Shown: piece after piece, positions 46,238-54,565 of the stretch
How positions within the stretch are numbered: position 1 is the first letter of the stretch
Layout: each line of letters starts with the position of its first letter
Position numbers and translations under genes: made by a program
The notes under the pieces: model-generated
Told to the model about the DNA's origin: nothing
Seen by the model: only the letters and a program-made list of their open reading frames with translations
Database searches by the model: none
From: Bacteroidota bacterium
Lineage (GTDB): Bacteria; Bacteroidota; Bacteroidia; Bacteroidales; Lentimicrobiaceae
DNA length: 64,000 bases
Assembly: GCA_023417935.1 (NCBI GenBank)
Contig: JAEZDY010000036.1
Span: 62,001 to 126,000 of the forward strand
Direction: 5' to 3'

Positions 46238-47428
46238 TTATAGGGTGTAATCTTTGAAGAACTTCCATATTTCTTCAAACGCATTGATATCCATATTTGC
46301 CGGATATTCTATGCCAGGTATTGAGTGTACGCCATTGTTGATCCTGTAAAATAAAATGTCGCTTTTTCCTGAATAACTGTGATATTCAAACTTTGTAACA
46401 GTGGAATTATCATTCTTATTAATATCAGGCAATTCAACAACTAGCGGACTTGATGATGTATTGTTATTTTCAATAAAGAGTGTAAGTATCCTGCTCCAGC
46501 CTACACTGCTTCCATCGCCTTCAATTTCAACAGTCGCATCGGCGGTTCCATGTATATAACATAGCGGCAGCGGCTTACGCATATTGTAATTTGAAAATAC
46601 TGTGTTATCCATAAGTCCTGCGATTGGCGCAATCGCGGCTATTTTGTCCTGCAATTCCTCAGCAACAGTAAAGGTCATAAAACCACCATTCGACATACCT
46701 GAAACATATATCCTGCTTAAATCAACCTGACCTTTTTTATTAAGTGTATCAATGATGCTGTTGATAAAATCAACGTCATTCCATGGCAGTAAATTATGGG
46801 CATCCCATCCTGTCATTTTATTCTCTGAACTTCCAGGCAGTGCCTGTGGTTGCAGGAAGATAAATTTTTCACGTTCAGCCAGTTTGGTGAAGTGATAGTT
46901 GATCATCTTAGGCCATATAATACCGGCAGCCCCATGCAGGAAAATAACCAGGGGCAGTTTCTGGTTATCTGAACCGGTTGGCAAATAGAGGCCATACTCC
47001 CTTTCCCTTCCCCCTAACCAGAACTTGTTATGACTAATCTCTGCACCGGCATGCAGTGATTTAGTGTATATAATTTGACTGTTTGTCAGTCCACCAGTAT
47101 CAACTGAGGTTATATTAATCTTGTAGATTGTTTCGGGCAGCAAGTGGTCAAACTTAAAAAGACCTGTATAATCCTGGTTATCACCAATCATACTGTCGTT
47201 CAAATAATATCTGTATTTCACTGGTTGATACTCGGGATCGTATGACTCACTATATGAAACAACTATTTCGCTACCGGTAATTATTTCAGGCACTATTGTA
47301 AAATCCTGCGGAGGCTTATTTATCTTCGGAAGTATATAAACTTGCTTGTCATCATCCTTTTTGCATGAAAACAAGAACGAAGTAGACATGAACGAAGCAA
47401 ATAGGATGATGTAAATAATGTTTTTCAA
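46238..47428 (-). CDS. PHB depolymerase-like esterase lipoprotein
   Basis: A 396-residue lipoprotein with lipobox FLFSC (Cys22). A fibronectin III-like domain lies at about 40-130, and an alpha/beta-hydrolase domain of the LpqC/poly-hydroxybutyrate depolymerase-like family at about 140-390. Catalytic elements are visible: the oxyanion segment LVIFLHGAAG, nucleophile serine in GMSNGG, the probable acid in HGTADATV, and histidine in NGVHSIPG. It probably hydrolyses an ester, for example on plant polysaccharide or polyester, at the cell surface; the substrate cannot be told. Confidence 0.82.
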   Translation of the reverse strand: MKNIIYIILFASFMSTSFLFSCKKDDDKQVYILPKINKPPQDFTIVPEIITGSEIVVSYSESYDPEYQPVKYRYYLNDSMIGDNQDYTGLFKFDHLLPETIYKINITSVDTGGLTNSQIIYTKSLHAGAEISHNKFWLGGREREYGLYLPTGSDNQKLPLVIFLHGAAGIIWPKMINYHFTKLAEREKFIFLQPQALPGSSENKMTGWDAHNLLPWNDVDFINSIIDTLNKKGQVDLSRIYVSGMSNGGFMTFTVAEELQDKIAAIAPIAGLMDNTVFSNYNMRKPLPLCYIHGTADATVEIEGDGSSVGWSRILTLFIENNNTSSSPLVVELPDINKNDNSTVTKFEYHSYSGKSDILFYRINNGVHSIPGIEYPANMDINAFEEIWKFFKDYTL

Positions 47429-47483
47429 AATTGTGTTGTGTTAGTTTTCAGCTCCATATCCATGCAACCGGATAAAGGTTGTT

Positions 47484-48365
47484 TCAAATGATCTTCTTCC
47501 TTTTAAACCAATAATAAATCAACAGTGATACAATCGTCATGAAAATGATAACGTATAAATAGCCATACTTCCAGTGGAGCTCGGGCATGAAGTCAAAGTT
47601 CATTCCGTAAAGTCCTACAATGAAAGTAAGTGGCAGAAAGAAAGCAGAGAAAATAGTGAGCAGTTTCATTACATCATTACTCTTACTGGCAGTAAGAGCC
47701 AGATAGGTATTCATCAGGTTGTTTGCATCTTCTACAGCCTCATCATAAATTAAAATGAGCCTGAGAATTTTATCTTTCACATCCTGAAGCAAGGTCTCAG
47801 TATCTTTGTTTACAGATATCTTATTCACAACTTCCTGGGTAATCTGCATTAGCTTTTTAATGATGCGTGTTTGTGATTTCTGGAAGTACAATTCTTCGAT
47901 TGATATAGTGGATCTGGACTTTAAGAAAATTGTCTTTTCAATCTGATCAATTTTGTCACTATGCCATTCAGATGGTTCCACGAAAGTGTCAACCATATCA
48001 TTAATTATATGGATCAGCAAGTGAGGTATTGATTTAAAATCATCGCTTTCCTTGTCAATAAAATCAAATCTTGCTTTGTGTACAGTTATAATTTTATGTG
48101 AGTTATAGAAGAAAGCAACCTTGTTCGACAACTCACTTACTGTCGACTTGCGTTCATTCTTTTTGCCAGTGTATGCCCTTAGGATAATAAAATTATAATC
48201 CTCAAGCTTTTCAAACTTAGGCAAATGTCCATGTTCAAGACTATCCATTACCTGCAAATAGTCAATGTCATTCTCCCTTGCTAATTCAACCAATTGCTCT
48301 TTTTGAGGATTCGTAACATCAATCCACTCAAAAGTCTTAAACTTTAATTCCCTTATGTTGCTCAT
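47484..48365 (-). CDS. corA: CorA family divalent cation transporter
   Basis: A 293-residue protein with a large N-terminal cytoplasmic alpha/beta and helical stalk region and two C-terminal membrane spans. The first span ends in the selectivity motif GMN (VGLYGMNFDFMPE), and the C-terminus is basic (KRKK). CorA channels carry Mg2+ and sometimes Co2+ or Ni2+ as pentamers. It is divergent from the thioesterase gene, sharing a short promoter region. Confidence 0.9.
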   Translation of the reverse strand: MSNIRELKFKTFEWIDVTNPQKEQLVELARENDIDYLQVMDSLEHGHLPKFEKLEDYNFIILRAYTGKKNERKSTVSELSNKVAFFYNSHKIITVHKARFDFIDKESDDFKSIPHLLIHIINDMVDTFVEPSEWHSDKIDQIEKTIFLKSRSTISIEELYFQKSQTRIIKKLMQITQEVVNKISVNKDTETLLQDVKDKILRLILIYDEAVEDANNLMNTYLALTASKSNDVMKLLTIFSAFFLPLTFIVGLYGMNFDFMPELHWKYGYLYVIIFMTIVSLLIYYWFKRKKII

Positions 48366-48384
48366 TAAATATAAATATGATGAT

Positions 48385-48422
48385 CAAAGATAAGAAAAAC
48401 GCTGTGCAATTCTGTAATTTTG
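48385..48422. promoter_or_regulatory. Divergent -7 boxes for corA and the thioesterase gene
   Basis: Minus strand TATCTTTG (48392-48385), 20 bases before corA, and plus strand TAATTTTG (48415-48422), ending four bases before the thioesterase ATG. Both fit TAnnTTTG; -33 boxes are weak. The plus-strand arrangement implies a leaderless or nearly leaderless mRNA. Confidence 0.45.
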
Positions 48423-48426
48423 CTTC

Positions 48427-49161
48427 ATGAGTAATTTAATTCTTACTACGTCTTACCGCGTAAGTTCTGCTGATACTGATATGTATGCCCGGCTAAGGCT
48501 TGGAGCAATTATTAACATCCTTATCCAGTCAGCCATTGAATCTGCTGATCAGCTTGGCTTTGGCTTTGAAGCATTTAAACAGCATAAGTTATTTTGGGTT
48601 GTCAGCCGATTTACTGTTGAAATTGGCAGGCCTCTTAAATGGAATGAGGCTTGTGAAACCGAAACCTGGCCAAAGGACCTTGACAAGCTACTTTATCTCC
48701 GTGACTTTTTAATCAGGGATGAACATCAGGAGACCATTGCCAGAGCCACTTCCGGCTGGCTGGCTGTTGATGCAGTTACACGGAGTCCAAGGTTGATAGA
48801 AGGGGTGGCAGATTCCATGTTTACAGAACTCAGTAAGAAGCATGCTATTGAAACTCAGCCTGAAAAACTAGGGCCTGTTCATGGTGAAGAAGTTGCATTA
48901 ATCAATGTTACTTACTTCGATCTCGATGTAAACAGACATGTAACTTCCACACGTTACTTCGACTGGATGATGGATACTTTTAGTCCTGAATTCCACAGAA
49001 AGAACTACCCCAAAAAAGTATCAATAAACTTCATGAAGGAGATCAAGTCAGGTGATACTATCCGCCTAATCAGGCTTGATTGTGGTGATCAGGTGTTTGC
49101 ATTTGAAGGTATCAATCAAGCCAAAGATATTACAGCTTTTCGGGGGCGTATTTCTTTTTAA
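48427..49161 (+). CDS. Acyl-[acyl carrier protein] thioesterase
   Basis: A 244-residue double hot-dog enzyme of the bacterial FatA/FatB-like family. The N-terminal half starts with YRVSSADTDMYARLRLGAI; the C-terminal half holds the catalytic block DLDVNRHVTSTRYFDW with Asp, Asn and His. It releases free fatty acids from acyl-ACP in the cytoplasm. It is a single gene. Confidence 0.87.
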   Translation: MSNLILTTSYRVSSADTDMYARLRLGAIINILIQSAIESADQLGFGFEAFKQHKLFWVVSRFTVEIGRPLKWNEACETETWPKDLDKLLYLRDFLIRDEHQETIARATSGWLAVDAVTRSPRLIEGVADSMFTELSKKHAIETQPEKLGPVHGEEVALINVTYFDLDVNRHVTSTRYFDWMMDTFSPEFHRKNYPKKVSINFMKEIKSGDTIRLIRLDCGDQVFAFEGINQAKDITAFRGRISF

Positions 49162-49195
49162 GGCTTTATGTTTTGTCAGAATTAATCCTGAGACT

Positions 49196-50383
49196 TTATT
49201 CCTCTACCACAACATCAATAATAGCTACATCCCCACGGGAGTAGAGATCAACAATCTTAATCAGCCCCAATTTGCCTTCCTCCGTTTTAAATAGGATTAT
49301 TTCACCTTCTGACAGGTTATTAACCAGTGTGGTCTGCATACTAGAATTGAATTGCGGGAATTCAAACTTATCCCCAATAGCATCAAACTGTGTCACAGTC
49401 ATATTGGTTTTGTTGAAACGAGTCTGATTCCTTTCTGGCCAAGCGGTGAGTTGAAAGGCTAATATGGTATTTGCTGATACATCATCCGGTGAAGCAATTG
49501 CATTCGCATTAGTGACACCTTTAAAAAAAAGAAAATCAACCTTAGCCTGATCAGCAGGTGAATTTACCAATTGACCCGGGGTATATACATCACCGGTTGA
49601 CGTAGCAAAAAATCCTCCTGTAGCATCATTAAAAGATCCTAACTGAATGCCGGTAAATTTAGTTACAGTTGACCCTGGCTCTTCTTTCACTGTAATGAAG
49701 AGGTTCTTCAGTACTTTGTTACCTGCTTCATCCCAAAGCTCAAAGCGCAGTTCTGCCTCTCCAATTGCGTTAAAACCTAATTCAATTTCCCATGAAAAAG
49801 TTGCAGTGTTAATTACTGAGTCAACAATAACATAAGGAATAAGGTAAGAAACAACGGTGAATTTAAAACGACTCAGGTTACTGTCAGAGAACTGATTCTT
49901 CATACCGTTGATACCAACCAAAATAGTGTTGTCAACGATGATTTCAGTATTGGTTGATACATAAGCCCCACCTTGTTTTAGTGAAATAGATGGATCGCCG
50001 GGAGGAAGAGCTTGTGATGTAAATGACCGTTCCTCTCCAAATGAAGTGCCAATAGCGTTTGTGGCAAAAGCTCTGAAATAATAGGTTTCAGCTGTTGTGA
50101 AGACACCAATAGTATTAGTAAATTCACCCGGACCCATCCCTGCGGTTTCTACTGAATCATTCAATTCAGGATTAGGGTTCCTGCTCCAGCAGAATCCACG
50201 TGTAACGACAGCAGCTCCATTTTCATTCACCACATTACCACTAAGAGTAACTGAACCAGACGTAACAGTCGCTTCATTTGTCTTTACTTCAGGAATTAAA
50301 TTATCTACTTCTTTTTCTTTCTTACAACCGGCCAGGAAGATTACAACCAGCGTGAAGGAGAAGATTAAGTTTTTAGTTTTCAT
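49196..50383 (-). CDS. Lipoprotein with fibronectin III-like domain
   Basis: A 395-residue lipoprotein with lipobox FLAGC (Cys20). Residues of about 35-125 form an FN3-like domain often seen in Bacteroidota surface lipoproteins (TRGFCWSRNPNPEL and YYFRAFATNAIGTSFGEERSF). The rest is a beta-rich region ending in LIKIVDLYSRGDVAIIDVVVEE, of a type found in other Bacteroidota lipoproteins but with no function I can name. It is probably on the outer membrane surface. Confidence 0.7.
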   Translation of the reverse strand: MKTKNLIFSFTLVVIFLAGCKKEKEVDNLIPEVKTNEATVTSGSVTLSGNVVNENGAAVVTRGFCWSRNPNPELNDSVETAGMGPGEFTNTIGVFTTAETYYFRAFATNAIGTSFGEERSFTSQALPPGDPSISLKQGGAYVSTNTEIIVDNTILVGINGMKNQFSDSNLSRFKFTVVSYLIPYVIVDSVINTATFSWEIELGFNAIGEAELRFELWDEAGNKVLKNLFITVKEEPGSTVTKFTGIQLGSFNDATGGFFATSTGDVYTPGQLVNSPADQAKVDFLFFKGVTNANAIASPDDVSANTILAFQLTAWPERNQTRFNKTNMTVTQFDAIGDKFEFPQFNSSMQTTLVNNLSEGEIILFKTEEGKLGLIKIVDLYSRGDVAIIDVVVEE

Positions 50384-50517
50384 TGTGTTATGGTTTCATT
50401 TATTTTGTTTGGTAAAGATGACCCTTATATTCCATTTAAGTTATTTGAAGGAACTTCTCTTGTTTTGAAGCAACTTCTCTTGTTTTGAATGAACGCATCT
50501 TCCGGTCAATGTAAGTA

Positions 50518-52806
50518 TTATCTTACAAACTTAATGCTCCTCTTTCCCTTATCGGATAATACAGTAATGATGTAAACACCTTTCGGGATATCGGCTAAGG
50601 ATATTTCTGTATGTGGGGTTTGGATTGAATGCACTGATAACAGCCGACCATTGGTAGTTCTTATTTCTGCGTAAGCATTTCCTGATAGAACAACTTTGCC
50701 GAAATCAAGATAGATGCTGTTGCTGCTATTATCTTGATGTATTGTGAAAATATCTACATCTGAATTCTCTTCAAGTCCTACTACACCTTCAATGTTCACC
50801 ATAAAAGTGAAGTCCATGCCTGCTAAATTGGTGATGACTATGGAATGCGATCCCTGGCTAAGACCTGTAATTGTATCATTTTCAACTATCCGGCTAATTC
50901 CATCTACCAAAACAGTATACGGACCTCCACCCGGTGGGGTGATCACGGCCATTCCTTCATTCTGCGGTGTATTGGTTAAATCAGGAAACACAACCACATT
51001 TTCCGGACAAACAATGCTGGCAATAACAATGGGCATGGAGCCTGAAACGCAACCTGCTTCATTCCTTATCCAGGCAACATATATCCCTGGATATAAATTT
51101 GTAAAGAATCCTCCGTTTTGAACAAAATTAATACCTCCATCCACGCTATACCAATAATCATCAGGGTCACCTGATTCAGGAATAACTGTAATTGTGCCTG
51201 ATCCTGTATTGCAGATGTCATGTGTTACATTAATGTAATATATAATTGGTTGAGGATAACTGCCTATTACTATAGTATCAGAACCTGAGCATCCATTCTC
51301 AATTACTTTTACCCAATAGATTCCAGTAGAACTAACCTGGAAGGTGCCCTGACCCGGAGTTAAACTCCCATTCCAGAAATACTGATCCCCTACACCTGCA
51401 TCGAGTAATAAGTTAATGCTCTCACCATAACAGAACAATGTATCACTTCCCAGTTCAGGAGATGGACTTGGATATATTACCACCGTATCATAAACCGTTT
51501 TGGATATGAATCCCGAAAAAACAGTAAGTTCAGGATAATAAGTACCAGGTGCTGAATAGGTATATGATGGATTTAAAAGAGTGGAAGTGTCAAACGGAAA
51601 ATTTCCTAAGTCATTGAATTCCCAGTGTACAGAATCTATTCCTTCAGTATTCCCTATTATAAACTCTGTAGGCATTCCAAAGCAATGTTGAGCTGTAATG
51701 AAGTACGGATCACTAAAGTATGATTGCATGAAATTAGGGAAACTCATTCTGCAATTACGGGTAAGGTCAATGGCATTCGCTTCAAAGTTACACATCAGAC
51801 CTTTCTCGTTTGGATTATGAATAACACCTAATGAATTACCGGAAGATGCAAGGTATATTTTGCCATCAGCACCAAGTTGAATTGCTCCATAATCTGAAAC
51901 ATTTTGAGATACTATAACTTCAGATAATAAAATCAGATCAGGATCGGCTGTAGTAAGATCATATTGTCGGAGATGCTGTGATCCACCATTTACATAGAGC
52001 TTTTTATTGTCGGAAGAAAATTCAACTCCCTTGGCATCTGATGGAAGATCCATTTCGAAATTGGTCCATAGCATTCCGGTTTGATTGTTAAAACGGAAAA
52101 GTTGCGACTTTCCTGTTTCATTGGGATTCGCACATGCAACCCATTTCCCATCAGAAGAGAATTTAAGGTACCCCGCCTCTGAATAACCAGCTCCAACGAA
52201 ACTGTTAACTGGTATACTAATGCCATTTTGAGTTATCAGGAATGCGTAATAGTAGTTAGTACCCGATTCATGAGTTAATATCCATATATCCTGACCATTT
52301 GCATGCAGTACTGCATTCAAATGAGTGCTGGTATTTGATTGTAAGATGATACCTTTTTGTTCCTGAACAACACTTCCTCCATAAAGTGATGCATCTACTA
52401 CAGAATATTGTAATTGATGCAGGCTGTTATCAGAACTGAAATTAAAAAAGTAATAGATGTCATTACTTCCGGGAACCTTGATAAATAATCCACCTTGCAA
52501 GGTAGCATTGCCCATATTAGTACCATTTACCATAACCTGATGGTTATTATTCCAAACAGTTACACCATCTGAATAGAAAAGCAGGTCACCCTCATGCGAA
52601 GAAATACAAGCTGTACCCCTAAACATATCAGCATTGATTTGTCCATCCAAGAGTACTGCCGGTGGCGAACCGGTATTAAACGTTAAACCTGCATACTCGC
52701 CAAAGTACCAGTTATTTGCCTGCTTGCTGCTTTGTGCCGATAAAATAACCGGTGCCAGGAATAGAAGGATAATAATAGAGTGTGAATGGTAGATGTTGAA
52801 CTTCAT
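50518..52806 (-). CDS. PKD-domain protein with T9SS type A tail
   Basis: A 762-residue secreted protein. Signal peptide (1-24), then a repeat region of about 25-350 that looks like a beta-propeller (ANNWYFGEYAGLTFNTGSPP, YLKFSSDGKWVACA, LGADGKIYLASSG). A PKD domain spans about 365-450 (SYTYSAPGTYYPELTVFSG), further Ig-like segments follow, and a T9SS type A sorting domain closes the chain (about 690-762, ending KRSIKFVR). It is a close paralog of the protein encoded at 54566-58030, with the same first 500 residues in order. Probable surface adhesin or structural protein; no enzyme motif is seen. Confidence 0.83.
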   Translation of the reverse strand: MKFNIYHSHSIIILLFLAPVILSAQSSKQANNWYFGEYAGLTFNTGSPPAVLLDGQINADMFRGTACISSHEGDLLFYSDGVTVWNNNHQVMVNGTNMGNATLQGGLFIKVPGSNDIYYFFNFSSDNSLHQLQYSVVDASLYGGSVVQEQKGIILQSNTSTHLNAVLHANGQDIWILTHESGTNYYYAFLITQNGISIPVNSFVGAGYSEAGYLKFSSDGKWVACANPNETGKSQLFRFNNQTGMLWTNFEMDLPSDAKGVEFSSDNKKLYVNGGSQHLRQYDLTTADPDLILLSEVIVSQNVSDYGAIQLGADGKIYLASSGNSLGVIHNPNEKGLMCNFEANAIDLTRNCRMSFPNFMQSYFSDPYFITAQHCFGMPTEFIIGNTEGIDSVHWEFNDLGNFPFDTSTLLNPSYTYSAPGTYYPELTVFSGFISKTVYDTVVIYPSPSPELGSDTLFCYGESINLLLDAGVGDQYFWNGSLTPGQGTFQVSSTGIYWVKVIENGCSGSDTIVIGSYPQPIIYYINVTHDICNTGSGTITVIPESGDPDDYWYSVDGGINFVQNGGFFTNLYPGIYVAWIRNEAGCVSGSMPIVIASIVCPENVVVFPDLTNTPQNEGMAVITPPGGGPYTVLVDGISRIVENDTITGLSQGSHSIVITNLAGMDFTFMVNIEGVVGLEENSDVDIFTIHQDNSSNSIYLDFGKVVLSGNAYAEIRTTNGRLLSVHSIQTPHTEISLADIPKGVYIITVLSDKGKRSIKFVR

Positions 52807-52840
52807 GGAGTAAAATTACGAAAATGTTTTATCTATACTT

Positions 52841-52892
52841 ATATGACAAAATATTTGCGTTTTACCCTAAAGAAAAATGGTGTTTTTTTTTA
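52841..52892 (-). repeat. Upstream element shared with the paralog at 58068
   Basis: The 29 bases 52841-52869 match 58068-58096 at 24 positions (common parts ATATGACAAAA and TTTTACCCTA), and similarity continues to about 52892. Both copies lie 34-37 bases upstream of paralogous genes on the same strand, so promoter DNA was duplicated with the genes. In this copy the hairpin seen at 58076-58115 has decayed. Confidence 0.7.
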
Positions 52893-53008
52893 AATAATCA
52901 TCAACAAATTCAATATTCTTCAGTTGCCTTACATACCTCTCCACAAAAAATAAATCAATCAATTTTTTAATAACTTTACCATAACCACCTACTGAAGTTA
53001 TATGCACT

Positions 53009-53070
53009 TGCGTATAATAACCTTAATTTATATTACGCTATATCTTTTTGCGTATAATTTCGTATATTTG
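53009..53070 (+). promoter_or_regulatory. Promoter/operator of the hipBST-like operon
   Basis: A direct repeat TTGCGTATAAT occurs at 53009-53019 and 53049-53059, exactly 40 bases apart. An inverted GCGTA lies at 53034-53038 and a further CGTATA at 53061. A -7 box TATATTTG at 53063-53070 directly follows. The repeated GCGTATA cores are likely HipB operators; two repeats on one helical face would allow cooperative repression. Confidence 0.6.
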
Positions 53071-53096
53071 TACCGAATTATATTTAAAAGCATATA

Positions 53097-53306
53097 ATGA
53101 AACCATTAGATGATTTTGTAAAAGAGCGCCGTAAAGCTGCCGGATTAACCCAGGAGGAATTCGCAGAACGCGCCGGGGTTGCTCTCACTGTGCTTAGAAA
53201 AATTGAGCAAGGGAAAACCAATCTTAATATGGATAAAGTAAATCTTGTTCTTGAAATGTTCGGTCATCGTCTTGCACCTGTAAACTCTAAAGAAATTGAA
53301 TTATGA
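53097..53306 (+). CDS. hipB: HipB-like XRE antitoxin/repressor
   Basis: A 69-residue DNA-binding protein that is nearly all an XRE helix-turn-helix: RRKAAGLTQEEFAERAGVALTVLRKIEQGK. The C-terminal strand VLEMFGHRLAPV is typical of HipB-like partners of HipA kinases. Expected role: repress its own operon through the GCGTATA repeats upstream and bind the kinase subunit. Its stop overlaps the next start by four bases (ATGA). Confidence 0.88.
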   Translation: MKPLDDFVKERRKAAGLTQEEFAERAGVALTVLRKIEQGKTNLNMDKVNLVLEMFGHRLAPVNSKEIEL

Positions 53307-53632
53307 GGAGTGGCATCGTATATTACAGCGATATTCCGGCAGGCACCATCACAGAAACTGATGATGGTGAATATATCTTTCAATACTATGATGATTACGT
53401 ACAGAATCATCCTGCAAAATTCATCAGTTTCAACTTCCCGGTAAGGAAAGAGCCTTATGTTGAAAAGCGGCTTTTCCCCTTGTTTGAAGGTCTTATACCC
53501 GAAGGTTGGTTGCTTGATATTGCCTCTAAGAGCTGGAAGATAAACAAGAACGACAGAATGGGCCTTTTGCTGGCATGTTGTAACGACTGCATTGGCGCTT
53601 TAAGCATTAAACCGCTTCATGATGAAAAATAA
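53303..53632 (+). CDS. hipS: HipS-like protein (HipA N-subdomain 1 as a separate chain)
   Basis: A 109-residue protein corresponding to the N-subdomain 1 of HipA: it has GTITETDDGEYIFQYYDDY, the FPVRKEPY strand, LFPLFEGLIPEGWLLD and the end RMGLLLACCNDCIGAL. In HipA this part is fused to the kinase. In the HipBST systems described in Escherichia coli O127:H6 and Legionella it is a separate protein; in E. coli this HipS is the antitoxin. The four-base overlap with hipB and the overlap with the kinase gene imply coupled translation. Confidence 0.85.
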   Translation: MRSGIVYYSDIPAGTITETDDGEYIFQYYDDYVQNHPAKFISFNFPVRKEPYVEKRLFPLFEGLIPEGWLLDIASKSWKINKNDRMGLLLACCNDCIGALSIKPLHDEK

Positions 53633-54548
53633 CTGTTTATATTGTTACAAGCCTGTTGAACAGGGTGAATTCCATCCCAAATGCTCACTTAAGTTCTTTG
53701 GTTCGGAAAATCCTCCCGATATTCCTTTCTCCATTGATGATATGATTACCCTGGCAAAGCAAGTTGTGCAGAGGAGTATTTCAGTTCCTGGTGTTCAGCC
53801 AAAGATATCAATGGACATCATAGGGGAAAATCTTAACACCCGCTTTACTGTAGTAGGAATACCTGATGGTAACTATATTTTTAAACCTCCATCAGATATT
53901 TACCCTGAAATGCCGGCAAACGAGCACTTTACAATGAAAATTGCTGAAGCATCAGGTATCAGGGTTGTCCCTTCAAGCCTTATTCGTCTAAAATCAGGTG
54001 AACTATCTTACATCACAAAGCGAATTGACAGGGCTGATAAAGGCACACGTATACATATGCTTGATATGTTCCAGATAACTGAAGCCTTTGATAAATACAA
54101 AAGCTCCATGGAGAAAATTGGTAAGGCAATTCATGAGCATTCAAGCAACACCCTCTTGGATAAAGTCCTCTTCTTTGAACTGGCGCTGTTTTGTTTTATT
54201 ACCGGGAACAGTGATATGCACCTTAAAAACTTCTCAATGATTGAAAGTGCCTCCGGATGGATGCTTGCACCTGCTTACGACCTGCTAAATGTTGCAATTG
54301 CTAATCCCGATGACACAGAAGAACTTGCGCTTACGCTGGATGGCAAAAAGAAAAAACTAAAAAAGATCAATTTCATAAATCTTGGGAAGAGTCTGCAATT
54401 AACCAACAAACAAATAGAACGTGCATTTGAGAGATTATTAAAAACCAAAGCTATTGCAGTTGACCTGATAAGTCGTTCTTTCTTATCAGGAGATATGCAG
54501 AGTACTTATCTTCAAATAATGGAATCGAGGTATAAAGCTTTGGATTGA
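53619..54548 (+). CDS. hipT: HipT-like serine/threonine kinase toxin
   Basis: A 309-residue HipA-family kinase lacking the N-subdomain 1 (supplied by the preceding gene). Residues 6-23 hold a zinc-finger-like CxxC...HxxC. The Gly-rich loop reads SISVPGVQPK, with SIS at 53-55, equivalent to the autophosphorylated SIS motif of E. coli HipT and to Ser150 of HipA. IFKP carries the ATP lysine, GNSDMHLKN (Asp199, Asn204) is the catalytic loop and APAYDLLN the metal-binding segment. All kinase motifs are intact, so it should be active; E. coli HipT phosphorylates tryptophanyl-tRNA synthetase, HipA phosphorylates GltX. The target here is unknown. The start is ATG at 53619 or 53622. Confidence 0.88.
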   Translation: MMKNNCLYCYKPVEQGEFHPKCSLKFFGSENPPDIPFSIDDMITLAKQVVQRSISVPGVQPKISMDIIGENLNTRFTVVGIPDGNYIFKPPSDIYPEMPANEHFTMKIAEASGIRVVPSSLIRLKSGELSYITKRIDRADKGTRIHMLDMFQITEAFDKYKSSMEKIGKAIHEHSSNTLLDKVLFFELALFCFITGNSDMHLKNFSMIESASGWMLAPAYDLLNVAIANPDDTEELALTLDGKKKKLKKINFINLGKSLQLTNKQIERAFERLLKTKAIAVDLISRSFLSGDMQSTYLQIMESRYKALD

Positions 54549-54565
54549 GAGGATAGCGGTTTACT

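Noticed and set aside
53303..54548. Classical hipA broken by a frameshift
   Set aside because: Both parts have their own starts, the order and lengths match HipS and HipT, and the kinase begins with its own zinc-finger-like segment, so this is a natural split rather than damage.
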